Positions 27,426-35,836 of a stretch of DNA of 64,000 bases are shown piece by piece; position 1 is the first letter of the stretch; each line of letters opens with the position of its first letter. The notes under the pieces were generated by a model. The model was not told the origin of the DNA. It saw only the letters and a list, made by a program, of their open reading frames with translations, and did no database searches. This DNA comes from Paenibacillus massiliensis subsp. panacisoli DSM 21345. GTDB taxonomy: Bacteria; Bacillota; Bacilli; Paenibacillales; Paenibacillaceae. The position numbers and the translations under genes are program-made. The stretch covers positions 62,001 to 126,000 of the forward strand of contig NZ_AUFO01000019.1 in the NCBI RefSeq assembly GCF_000426545.1, written 5' to 3'.

Positions 27426-29269
27426 CCTCCTAGGGTAAAGCGCGACACCGATTGCAGCAGCTTATCTGACATCTCCTTCAGCTCCAGAATACTGCCAGCC
27501 ACGGTGTCCAGAGTTCCGCTTTGTTGCTGTACCGATGCCGTAACTTCTTGTGCTCCTGCCGCCGATTGCTCGGACACTGCCGAAATATTCTCGCTGTGTT
27601 CCTTCATTATCATACTGGACTGCTCCATCGCGTGCAGTCGCTCGCCAATTTCTGTAATGATATCTGCCATCTGCTCTACCGATAAAATGATCTCCTTGAA
27701 CGCGTCTCCTGTAACGACCATCTGCCGATCGCCCTGATCTGTCTGTTCCACGCCGTCCTCCAGAAGCTTCACAATTGTACGGGAATCCTGCTGAATCCCA
27801 GCCGTCATATCCGTGATCTCGGCGACTGTGTCACTTACTGCTGCGGACAGTAGGCTTACTTCCTTTGCCACCACGGCAAATCCTCGTCCACTCTCACCAG
27901 CACGTGCTGCTTCTATTGTAGCATTCAATGCAAGCATGTTGGTCTGGCTGGCAATCTCACGAATGTTACCCACAAGCTTGGTAATACTTTGATTCTTATG
28001 ATCCAGCTCCGTGACCCTACTCATTGCGTCCTTGACCAGACCTGCAATCGCGTGCATTTGCTGTCCCAGATTCTTCATCGCCAGCTGACCGTTCTCTCCT
28101 TGGCCCCTGACAAGCTGTGAGGTCTGCTGCAGCTCTTGTCCTTGACGTGCGTGCTTCACAATGTGCTCACTTAGCTCAGTTACCGTTCTGGCCGAATCCG
28201 CTGCTGTCTGGGCTTGATTTTCCGCCCCCTTCGCCAATTCCTCCATCGTCACCGAGATCTGTAGACTTCCAGCTCTGACCTCCTCAGCAGATACATTAAG
28301 CTCCCCGCTCCGCTGGTTCATCAGACTTGAAATATCCTGAATATTCGTCACCATTGCAACCAGATTATGCTTCATCGCATTCACAGCATGCACCAGCGTG
28401 CCGATCTCATCCTGATTGCGGACCTCAATATCCTGACCGCTCAAATCTCCCGCTGCGACTACCTTCACACCATGAGTTACATCCATCAGTGGCTTTACGA
28501 TTTTGCGGAACATTTGTTGATTGGCAAAATAAGCTGCGGCTACCGCAATCAGAAGACAAATGACGGTAATCCAGAGTGCCAAGGTGAAGCTATTCTCAGC
28601 GCGGCTTACCTCTCCGCTCACCCGCTCCTTGTTCAGACTGATTAATTGATCCATATCCCTCTGCATAACATTAAAAGCATCCATACCCTTCTCGGCAACC
28701 TCCGAGGCCAGCTCCCCTTGCCCAGCCTGACTCAGCTTCAATGCCTGCGTATTCAGCTTGAGATACTGGTCCCATTTGCTCCGCAAGGACTCCAGATGCT
28801 CTAACTCAGTCGAATCTGTGGCAGTAGCCTTCAACACCTTCATGCTGTCAGCTACGGTACGAATCATTACCGCCCGTTCTTCCTCTATAAGCTCCCGCTC
28901 TGCTGGTGCACTCGTAGCAAAATGTCGAAAACTAAGTGTTAGGATATGTTCTGTAGCAAAATGGACATTGTTAATATGCTCAAGAGACGGCATGATCCGA
29001 TTCACAATTCCGTCTGTGCTCTGCTGCATCTTCAGCGTCTGGTATAATGTCAGCGCTCCAAAGATCAGTAGGTAGACTACAAGCATGCCAAAGATGAGCC
29101 GAACGAAGCTTTTGATGCTGGCACGGGCATCCAGTCCCTTGTGCAAGCTGGACCACGGGATTGTACGTAGCTTGGAAGCCTGTTCTCTAAATCTATGCTT
29201 CCAGCTTCGTTGTTGGGGCGATCGAGCTTTTACAGTACGTTTCTCTCTCCATTTTTTTCCCTTTTCCAT
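27422..29269 (-). CDS. Methyl-accepting chemotaxis protein
   Basis: 615 residues. A basic N-terminal tail of about 50 residues precedes TM1 (about 58-77), then a four-helix-bundle-type external domain (about 80-225), TM2 (about 229-248), and HAMP (about 250-305) with [20 protein letters not shown]. The cytoplasmic signalling hairpin has [20 protein letters not shown] and [11 protein letters not shown]. It senses a ligand outside and controls CheA through CheW. No C-terminal pentapeptide tether is present. The long basic start is unusual for the family. It is co-transcribed with the methyltransferase-like gene through a four-base overlap, an odd pairing. Confidence 0.93.
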   Translation of the reverse strand: MEKGKKWREKRTVKARSPQQRSWKHRFREQASKLRTIPWSSLHKGLDARASIKSFVRLIFGMLVVYLLIFGALTLYQTLKMQQSTDGIVNRIMPSLEHINNVHFATEHILTLSFRHFATSAPAERELIEEERAVMIRTVADSMKVLKATATDSTELEHLESLRSKWDQYLKLNTQALKLSQAGQGELASEVAEKGMDAFNVMQRDMDQLISLNKERVSGEVSRAENSFTLALWITVICLLIAVAAAYFANQQMFRKIVKPLMDVTHGVKVVAAGDLSGQDIEVRNQDEIGTLVHAVNAMKHNLVAMVTNIQDISSLMNQRSGELNVSAEEVRAGSLQISVTMEELAKGAENQAQTAADSARTVTELSEHIVKHARQGQELQQTSQLVRGQGENGQLAMKNLGQQMHAIAGLVKDAMSRVTELDHKNQSITKLVGNIREIASQTNMLALNATIEAARAGESGRGFAVVAKEVSLLSAAVSDTVAEITDMTAGIQQDSRTIVKLLEDGVEQTDQGDRQMVVTGDAFKEIILSVEQMADIITEIGERLHAMEQSSMIMKEHSENISAVSEQSAAGAQEVTASVQQQSGTLDTVAGSILELKEMSDKLLQSVSRFTLGG

Positions 29270-29602
29270 ATCCTTCTGCCCACTCCTTCAATCGTCATCT
29301 TTCATAGTTATATAGACCTATATTGCTAGTGTCGGCAGTTTGCTACCTACTGTCAAGCTATGAGCGAAAAGTTAACACAAATTGGTGAAAGTTTAATAAA
29401 CCCTTACATAAAATCAGGCATCATGCCCAATTTTGAACCCTTCTACAAGTATAAGAGCCTATATTATAAGGACCTCTGTGTCAGGGAACAATGACATTCC
29501 GCATGCACATTAGCATCTATCCCAAGCCATGAAATAGACATGGTTATACTCAGCTCAGCATCTATACTTTAAAGCAAACAGTTATAGCAAATAGTTCATA
29601 AC
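29270..29602. other. Gene-free gap upstream of the chemoreceptor
   Basis: About 330 AT-rich bases between the chemoreceptor start and the terminator of the dGTPase gene. It should contain the chemoreceptor promoter, but I found no -35/-10 pair worth naming. No convincing reading frame on either strand. Confidence 0.4.
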
Positions 29603-29653
29603 TAAAAACGAAGAGCAGCACCCCCTAATACAGGAGAATGCTGCTCTGCTTCG
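29603..29653 (-). terminator. Intrinsic terminator of the dGTPase gene
   Basis: On the minus strand CGAAGCAGAGCAGCA pairs with TGCTGCTCTTCG (small bulge), followed by TTTTTAG. It lies about 110 bases past the stop codon at 29767. Confidence 0.75.
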
Positions 29654-29766
29654 CTTTAACGATTATGAGGATGAATGTGACCTAAATCTACTTGTAGTGA
29701 ATCTACATGAAGATGACCAAATCAAGCATATCTGATCAACCAAATAGGCGGACCCATGAGATAAGA

Positions 29767-31182
29767 TCAGTCCAGATCGTAGATAGACCCTACCTTCAGA
29801 CCGTATAGCTCATTATAAATTTTCTCAGCAAAGGCGTCTGTCATTCCGGCAATATAGTCAATGACCATATGCTCCCAGGTCCAGATCGGATTCGGCTTGG
29901 CCTGATCGCGCTCATAGCGCTGAAGCCAGTCGCTCGGAATAATCGACTTCGAGGTCTCCGGATCTAGAAAAGCCTGCCATAAGCGCTTCAGCATCCATTC
30001 GCTTCGCTTCTGGAGACGCTGCACTCGCAGATCACGAATCATCGTCACCCATGCAAAGCTCTTCAAGACACTCACCGTGCGCAGCATATCCAGATCCTCT
30101 TTCCCTTCCTTCACGAAAGTAACCTTCTTCCAGTTGCCATCTTCGATGACACCAAGACTGCTTACGAACAAGCTTACCCAGTAAGCCTTGACCTCTCGTC
30201 TCGTCCGGGAATAGTCGTGCTCGCAGAGTGGCATTTTGCTAGTCCATACCTTGAGGAATTCCGACAACACCTGATCCACCTTCGGACCAATCTGCTCCTC
30301 CGTCCAGCCTTGCCAGAAGGCATCCTCCAGCGTCGTAATCTTCTCTACAATCAGCCGCTTGAGATACGGATCATAGAGAAAGTGTTCATGCACCTCAATC
30401 TTGCCAGCCTTGATGCCATCCTCCAGATCATGAGCCGAATAGGCGATATCATCGCAAAGGTCCATGAGCTGAGCCTCCAGCGTCTTCTTCCCATTCGGAA
30501 TTTCCCAGTCGTTGCGAATAGCCTGAATATATTGCCACTCGTGCAGATACATCCCCTTCTTATTTACCGTTCCTGGGTACGGATATTTATTGACACCCAA
30601 CAGGACTGCATCCGTCAGATTCAGGCCATCAATATTCTCACGCTTCTCCAGAAACATCATAAGCCGAAAGTTATGGGCATTGCCTTCAAAGTGCTCATAC
30701 TTATGTCGCATGGCGACGCGTGCTTGCAGAGCTGGTTCGGATTGTGGCGGAAAGCCCTGTGACAGCGCCAGCTGCTCGGCTTTGGTATGCACCAGCTGAT
30801 CCAGAATACCATCCAGCACCTCTTCTCCCTTATGTCCAAAAGGAGGATGCCCGAAGTCATGAGCAATGGAGGCACATTCGACGACCTCAGAGTCAATGAT
30901 CAATCCAGGATTATCGGCCTGCTCCGCCAGCACCTCCGGGTAGGAGCGAATCAGACTGCGTGCAGCCTCTCTCGCAATCTGGGCAACCTCCAGAGAATGG
31001 GTAAGTCTTGTCCGATAATAATCGCCTGTTCCAGCGCCAAACACCTGCGACTTTCCTTGCAATCTTCGAAACGTCGGCGAATGGATCAGCCTGGAATAAT
31101 CTCGTTCATATGCAGCTCGCGAAGCATCCACACGCAAATCCTCAGGATGCTGGCGATGTTCTCTTTTTGATTTCCATGTCAT
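29767..31182 (-). CDS. dgt: Deoxyguanosine triphosphate triphosphohydrolase-like protein (dGTPase)
   Basis: 471 residues from the ATG at 31182, with GGGAGTG six bases upstream; a longer frame lacks a ribosome site. The HD-domain ligands are visible: His62 (RLTHSLEV), His108-Asp109 (CASIAHDFGHPPFGH) and a later Asp in MDLCDDIAYSAHDLEDGI. RDYSRLIHSPTFRRLQGKSQ is the family's N-terminal signature. It hydrolyses dNTPs to nucleoside and triphosphate, controlling nucleotide pools. It stands alone with its own terminator. Confidence 0.93.
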   Translation of the reverse strand: MTWKSKREHRQHPEDLRVDASRAAYERDYSRLIHSPTFRRLQGKSQVFGAGTGDYYRTRLTHSLEVAQIAREAARSLIRSYPEVLAEQADNPGLIIDSEVVECASIAHDFGHPPFGHKGEEVLDGILDQLVHTKAEQLALSQGFPPQSEPALQARVAMRHKYEHFEGNAHNFRLMMFLEKRENIDGLNLTDAVLLGVNKYPYPGTVNKKGMYLHEWQYIQAIRNDWEIPNGKKTLEAQLMDLCDDIAYSAHDLEDGIKAGKIEVHEHFLYDPYLKRLIVEKITTLEDAFWQGWTEEQIGPKVDQVLSEFLKVWTSKMPLCEHDYSRTRREVKAYWVSLFVSSLGVIEDGNWKKVTFVKEGKEDLDMLRTVSVLKSFAWVTMIRDLRVQRLQKRSEWMLKRLWQAFLDPETSKSIIPSDWLQRYERDQAKPNPIWTWEHMVIDYIAGMTDAFAEKIYNELYGLKVGSIYDLD

Positions 31183-31273
31183 ACGTTTCACTCCCAACCT
31201 ATTGGAGTGATTATACACATTTTTAGGCTTTCCGAAAAGCGTGTAGCCACTACCTTGGCCAGACTTCCCTCTT

Positions 31274-32170
31274 CTATTTCATTTTAGGGTCAAGTACATC
31301 ACGCAGCCCGTCACCCAGCAGGTTGAAGCCAAGGACAGTCAGCATGATGGCGAGGCCTGGGAAAAAGACGGTCCAAGGTGCCGTCTGAATGAACTGCCTG
31401 GAATCCGACAGCATTTTGCCCCATTCTGGGAGAGGCGGCTGAGCCCCCATGCCCAGAAAGCCAAGAGCAGCAGCCTCAATAATAGCTGTGCTAATACCCA
31501 GCGTACCCTGAACAATGATCGGTGTCAGGCTATTCGGAAGGATGTGTCTAATCAAGATTCGTGCATTGCTCCCCCCCATAGCCTTCGCCGCTGTAATGTA
31601 CTCTTCGTTCTTCAGACTGAGCACCTTGGAGCGGACCAGTCGTCCGTAAGTCGGTACATTCACAATGGCAATGGCGTATAGGGCATTTTGTAAGGAAGGC
31701 CCCAAAATCGCGACAATTGCGATGGCCAGCAGGATGGCCGGGAAAGCTAGCAGGATATCAAACAAACGCGAAATGAGCATGTCCACCCATTTTCCAAAAA
31801 AGCCTGCCATGATTCCCAGTGCCGTGCCTACCACAATCGAACCAATCACAGACACGAAGCCTACCCACAGAGAAATTCTGGCCCCATAAATTGTGCGTGT
31901 CAGAATATCCCGACCCAGATCATCCGTCCCGAACCAATGCTCGGCTGATGGTGCCTGCAGACGGTTGGTCAACTCCTGCTCCTTATAGTCTCCTGGTGCG
32001 ATCCATGGAGCTCCAAGCGCTATTATAATGAAGAAAATAATAACCAGCAGGCCAATTACCGCTGACTTGTTACGCTTGAAGGACCTCCATGCATCGCGCC
32101 ATGGCCCGGATCGTGGTCTCGCTGGTACAACGACTCGCCGCTCCTGGGTATTCAACATCATTTCACTCAT
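31274..32170 (-). CDS. Peptide-type ABC transporter permease (DppC/OppC family)
   Basis: 298 residues from the ATG at 32170, with GGAGG five bases before; the frame extends upstream into the neighbour. N-terminal TM (AVIGLLVIIFFIIIALGAPW) is followed by the OppC_N domain and five further segments. The EAA loop reads TAAKAMGGSNARILIRHILP. DDLGRDILTRTIYGARISLW is typical for DppC. It forms the membrane channel with the DppB-type protein encoded just upstream. No ATPase gene follows; a terminator-free 56-base gap leads to dgt, which reads the same way. Confidence 0.92.
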   Translation of the reverse strand: MSEMMLNTQERRVVVPARPRSGPWRDAWRSFKRNKSAVIGLLVIIFFIIIALGAPWIAPGDYKEQELTNRLQAPSAEHWFGTDDLGRDILTRTIYGARISLWVGFVSVIGSIVVGTALGIMAGFFGKWVDMLISRLFDILLAFPAILLAIAIVAILGPSLQNALYAIAIVNVPTYGRLVRSKVLSLKNEEYITAAKAMGGSNARILIRHILPNSLTPIIVQGTLGISTAIIEAAALGFLGMGAQPPLPEWGKMLSDSRQFIQTAPWTVFFPGLAIMLTVLGFNLLGDGLRDVLDPKMK

Positions 32171-32189
32171 AACGTCCTCCTGCCTGTCT

Positions 32190-33194
32190 TTACTGGTAGC
32201 GAATCCGGCGGTCAATGAAAGCATACAGCAGGTCAACCACTAGATTAATTACAACGAACATAAAGGCAATAATCAGAATGCCACTCTGAATAACTGGATA
32301 ATCTCGGGCACTGATGGCTTCATAGATATAGCGTCCGACACCTGGCCATGCAAAAATGGTCTCTGTCAGAACTGCGCCACCCAATAAGGAGCCCGTCTGG
32401 AGCCCTACGACTGTCAGCACGGGTATGGCCGCATTCTTCAAGGCATGTCGATATACGATATAAAATGGAGCGAGCCCCTTGGCACGTGCAGTGCGAATAT
32501 AGTCGGAGCTCATCACCTCGACCATGCTGGAGCGAGTCATTCGGGCAATAACCGCCATCGGAATCGTACCAAGTGCAATACTTGGCAATATGAGATGCTT
32601 GATGACTACCCATAGCTGGTCCCAGCGACCTGCCAGCATGGCATCAATAACTGCCAGATTCGTCACCGACTCCACCGGATCACGCGGATTCATCCGCCCA
32701 ATCGACGGTAGCCATTGCAGCTTGTTCGCAAATATCCACTGCTCCATCAGTCCCAGCCAGAATATTGGCATGGACACACCGACAAGAGCAATCACCATAC
32801 AGGCGTAATCGAACCAGGAGTTCTGTCTCCATGCACTGATAATCCCGGCATTTACCCCGACGAATAAAGCAAAAAACATGCTCGCCGCCGTCAACTCCAG
32901 CGTTGCTGCAAGATAGGGTAGAATTTCCCGGGCAATGGGCTCTCGGGTCCGAATAGAGTCACCCAGATCGCCACGCATTAGCTCGCTAAGATAAGCTCCA
33001 TATTGTTGAATCCAGGGCTTGTCGAGCCCAAGCTGATCTCGCAGTGCTTGCTTGGATTGCTCTGTGGCTTTATCTCCCAGAATCGTATCTGCAGGGTCCC
33101 CCGGAATGGCATGTATAATAGAAAATACAATGATCGTCATGCCAAAAAGTACTGGAATCAGTACAAGTATTCGTTTGAGTACGTAAGAATTCAT
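32190..33194 (-). CDS. Peptide-type ABC transporter permease (DppB/OppB family)
   Basis: 334 residues with six membrane segments. N-terminal LKRILVLIPVLFGMTIIVFS, AIPGDPADTILG and the EAA loop YIRTARAKGLAPFYIVYRHA are family marks, as is the C-terminal ETIFAWPGVGRYIYEAISAR. It pairs with the DppC-type protein encoded 20 bases downstream. The binding-protein gene lies upstream, separated by a GC-rich stem-loop. The set would import di- or oligopeptides, or nickel or opine-like solutes. Confidence 0.93.
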   Translation of the reverse strand: MNSYVLKRILVLIPVLFGMTIIVFSIIHAIPGDPADTILGDKATEQSKQALRDQLGLDKPWIQQYGAYLSELMRGDLGDSIRTREPIAREILPYLAATLELTAASMFFALFVGVNAGIISAWRQNSWFDYACMVIALVGVSMPIFWLGLMEQWIFANKLQWLPSIGRMNPRDPVESVTNLAVIDAMLAGRWDQLWVVIKHLILPSIALGTIPMAVIARMTRSSMVEVMSSDYIRTARAKGLAPFYIVYRHALKNAAIPVLTVVGLQTGSLLGGAVLTETIFAWPGVGRYIYEAISARDYPVIQSGILIIAFMFVVINLVVDLLYAFIDRRIRYQ

Positions 33195-33230
33195 GTCAGG
33201 TCACCATCCACTAGCTCAGACATGAACATG

Positions 33231-33280
33231 TCGGCGGCTGTCCCAATGCGGCATACACATGCCGCGGAACATACCGCCGA
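33231..33280 (-). other. Nested stem-loop between binding-protein and permease genes
   Basis: Outer arms TCGGCGG (33231-33237) and CCGCCGA (33274-33280) enclose GCGGCAT-ACAC-ATGCCGC (33248-33265). There is no T-run, so it is unlikely to be a full terminator. Such hairpins after binding-protein genes usually protect the upstream mRNA, giving more binding protein than permease. Confidence 0.6.
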
Positions 33281-33305
33281 GGTTCACTTTGTCTGAGGTT
33301 ATATC

Positions 33306-34952
33306 TTACTCAAAGTAAATGCTGGCATATGGCTCGGAGCCAGTTGGAGATGGGGTATAGCCTTTCAGATTGGATGAGGCTGCCATAAGTGGTGTCGTAT
33401 GAACCAGCGGAATCCACGGGGCATCTTCCTTGATGATGACCTGTGACTGCTTGTATAGCTCGGCACGCTTGTCCTGATCGACTTCCTTCTGTGCCTCCAC
33501 CAGAATGGTATGCAACTCTTCATTTACATAGAAGCTTCGGTTATTGCCTGGAATCGTATCTTTATCCAGCAGGGTGTAAATGAAATTGTCCGGGTCACCG
33601 TTATCCCCTGTCCAGCCCAGCATGTACAGATCATCCTTCTCTCCAGCCTTCAAGTCATCCAGATAAGTAGCCCACTCTGGGGATTGGATGCTGACCTTGA
33701 CGCCGATCTTCTCCAGATCTGCCTGAATGGCCTCAGCAACCTTACGGCCATCTGGCATATAAGGACGGGATACCGGCATCGCATAGAAGATAAGTTCCTC
33801 GGCAATGCCATCAGGGTAGCCAGCCTCAGCCAACAATGCCTTCGCCTTCTCCGGGTCGTAGGCGTAATCCTGAATGTCATCGTTATAGCCCCAAAGGGTT
33901 GGTGGTAACGGATTCTTCGCCACCTGAGCGGAGCCACCAAAGAAGGCATCCACAATAGCTTGCTTATTGACAGCGTGGTTCAGAGCCTGACGTACTTTTT
34001 TATCATCAAACGGCTTCTTCTTCGTATTAAAACCAACATATCCTACATTAAAGGAAGGACGTTCGATCTTCTGCAGGTTCGCATTGCTCTCCAGTACAGT
34101 CAGATCATCCGCATTCAGATCCTCCATGATGTCGATCTCACCATTCTGCAAGGCATTGAAGCGAGCCGTATTGTCGGGAATGGAACGCACAATCACTTTG
34201 TTCAGCTTAGGCAAGCCTTCCTGCCAGTAATCCGGGTTCTTCTCCAGGGTAATGGAATCATTGCGCTTCCACTCCTTGAATACAAATGGCCCCGTCCCTA
34301 CCGGCTCGCTCTTGAAATTGGTAGTCTTCTCCTTCACAGCCGTCGGACTGGCAATCCCGAAGCTGGACATGGCAATATTCTGCAAGAAAGGCGCCTGCGG
34401 CTGGTTCAGCGTGAATTGCACCGTATGCTCATCAACGGCTTTGACCTCCTTGATCACCCGGCTATCCTCACTACCGAACATGGAATCATAATAATCAAAG
34501 GAATCTCCCTCGAACTTGTATTCACTGGCTGGGTCACTCCAACGCTCGAAGTTAAAAACCACCGCCTCCGCATTGAAGTCGGTTCCATCATGGAATTTGA
34601 CTCCCTGACGAAGCTTGAACGTGTACGTCAGACCGTCTTCAGCCACTTCCCAGCTCTCGGCAAGAGAAGGCTGGACTTTTGTGGAACCCGGCTCGTAGGA
34701 CAGCAACGTATCATATACCTGCTGTGCAATTTTCAAAGATTCTCCGTCTGTAACTATACCGGGATCAAGTGCTACTGAATCTCCACCCCGTCCGAAAATC
34801 AATGTATCCTGTACTGTCGCATCCTGTTCAGGTGCCGGCTCATTGCCCGGCTCAGGTGCTGCCTCATTGGAGCCTCCACCGCAACCGGAAATACCCACCA
34901 TAACCGCCAATACAAGAATCAGTACACCACTCCACCATCTTCTCTTCAACAT
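33306..34952 (-). CDS. Peptide ABC transporter substrate-binding lipoprotein (SBP family 5)
   Basis: 548 residues. The signal peptide ends in the lipobox GISGC, so the mature protein is tethered by a lipid at about Cys24, followed by a flexible Glu/Pro-rich linker. Family 5 marks include AESWEVAEDGLTYTFKLRQG, VKFHDGTDFNAEAVVFNFER and VRQALNHAVNKQAIVDA. It captures peptides or similar solutes outside the membrane for the two permeases downstream. Specificity is not predictable. Upstream lies an 880-base gap with a phased repeat (see 35156-35227). Confidence 0.93.
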   Translation of the reverse strand: MLKRRWWSGVLILVLAVMVGISGCGGGSNEAAPEPGNEPAPEQDATVQDTLIFGRGGDSVALDPGIVTDGESLKIAQQVYDTLLSYEPGSTKVQPSLAESWEVAEDGLTYTFKLRQGVKFHDGTDFNAEAVVFNFERWSDPASEYKFEGDSFDYYDSMFGSEDSRVIKEVKAVDEHTVQFTLNQPQAPFLQNIAMSSFGIASPTAVKEKTTNFKSEPVGTGPFVFKEWKRNDSITLEKNPDYWQEGLPKLNKVIVRSIPDNTARFNALQNGEIDIMEDLNADDLTVLESNANLQKIERPSFNVGYVGFNTKKKPFDDKKVRQALNHAVNKQAIVDAFFGGSAQVAKNPLPPTLWGYNDDIQDYAYDPEKAKALLAEAGYPDGIAEELIFYAMPVSRPYMPDGRKVAEAIQADLEKIGVKVSIQSPEWATYLDDLKAGEKDDLYMLGWTGDNGDPDNFIYTLLDKDTIPGNNRSFYVNEELHTILVEAQKEVDQDKRAELYKQSQVIIKEDAPWIPLVHTTPLMAASSNLKGYTPSPTGSEPYASIYFE

Positions 34953-35836
34953 TGAATAACCCCTTTCAGCAGCATTTATATAATGAATGGATGTAACACA
35001 AAATAAACGTCACTAAAATTACATAATATATATTAAATAACATATATTCACTGTTAATACGACAACAAAAGACGGCATACGTCAAAATGACGCAGACATC
35101 CAGTGGATCTTAAATGTAGAGACACATTCGATTAGTGGATTAAAAGGTAACGGACTAGAATGGACTAGAGTTTACTAGAATAACTAGAATTATTAGAATT
35201 ATTAGAGTTGACTAGAATTTGATTAGAATTCGATTTACTGAACCTGGAAGTTGGATAGCATACACTGCAATATGATCATATATAATTGCATTCCTCGGCG
35301 GACATATGCTGTAGGTCTAGTAGAGTTGGCTTGCATACTGGATGACTTACTGTAGGTGAGATCTAAGCTAGTGGAAGAAAAACAGAACATGGATGTCTTG
35401 GCATGGTGTTAACGCGGTGAAAGATCACTCTTGATGTACGGGGTTTCTTGTGTATGTAAATCCTGTCGTGGTATGGAGCATTGCACTGCTATACGTCAAG
35501 TAAAATAACATACAGAACAGTTGAAAAGAGGTGATTAATGGTAACTTTACAATAGAACAGAAGAATAGACAAGTCTTTTTTACATTTATTCGTAATTGGA
35601 ATTAAGTTAGCTTATTTATGGTGTTAAGTATAATGACAAGATAAAATTTCCTTATAAAATAAAAAAAGGATGACCTCCACCCTCATTCACACCATGCTTT
35701 GCTTAAGCTCATGGTTTTCCGATCGGTAGAAGGACACCCTCAGCAACATTCCAGTGTATCCGTTATCTCTATTACAGCTATGATGCCATCATATTTGTGC
35801 ATTTGTGCATTTGCAAGTTTTACACTATATACACAG
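34953..35836. other. AT-rich gap of about 880 bases without genes
   Basis: No convincing reading frame on either strand. It holds the phased TAGA repeat at 35156-35227, a short tandem TTTGTGCA pair near 35793, and the presumed promoter of the binding-protein gene, which I cannot place. The stretch nearest 35836 must contain the end of the sugar operon. A T-run (TTTTTTTATTTT, minus strand, near 35660) is present there without a strong stem. Confidence 0.5.
35156..35227. repeat. Eight phased TAGA units (helical-turn spacing)
   Basis: The tetramer TAGA, usually within ACTAGAAT or ATTAGAAT, occurs at 35156, 35166, 35176, 35185, 35194, 35203, 35213 and 35224. Spacings are 9-11 bases, close to one helical turn. 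It lies about 200 bases upstream of the binding-protein gene. It could be a multi-site operator, a bent-DNA element or a degenerate short tandem repeat. Confidence 0.7.

Noticed and set aside
33960..34778. 272-codon plus-strand frame opposite the peptide-binding protein
   Set aside because: It lies fully inside a well-supported lipoprotein gene, and its translation shows no family pattern.
35793..35815. CRISPR-like or microsatellite repeat (TTTGTGCA)
   Set aside because: Only two copies with no spacers, far too little for an array.
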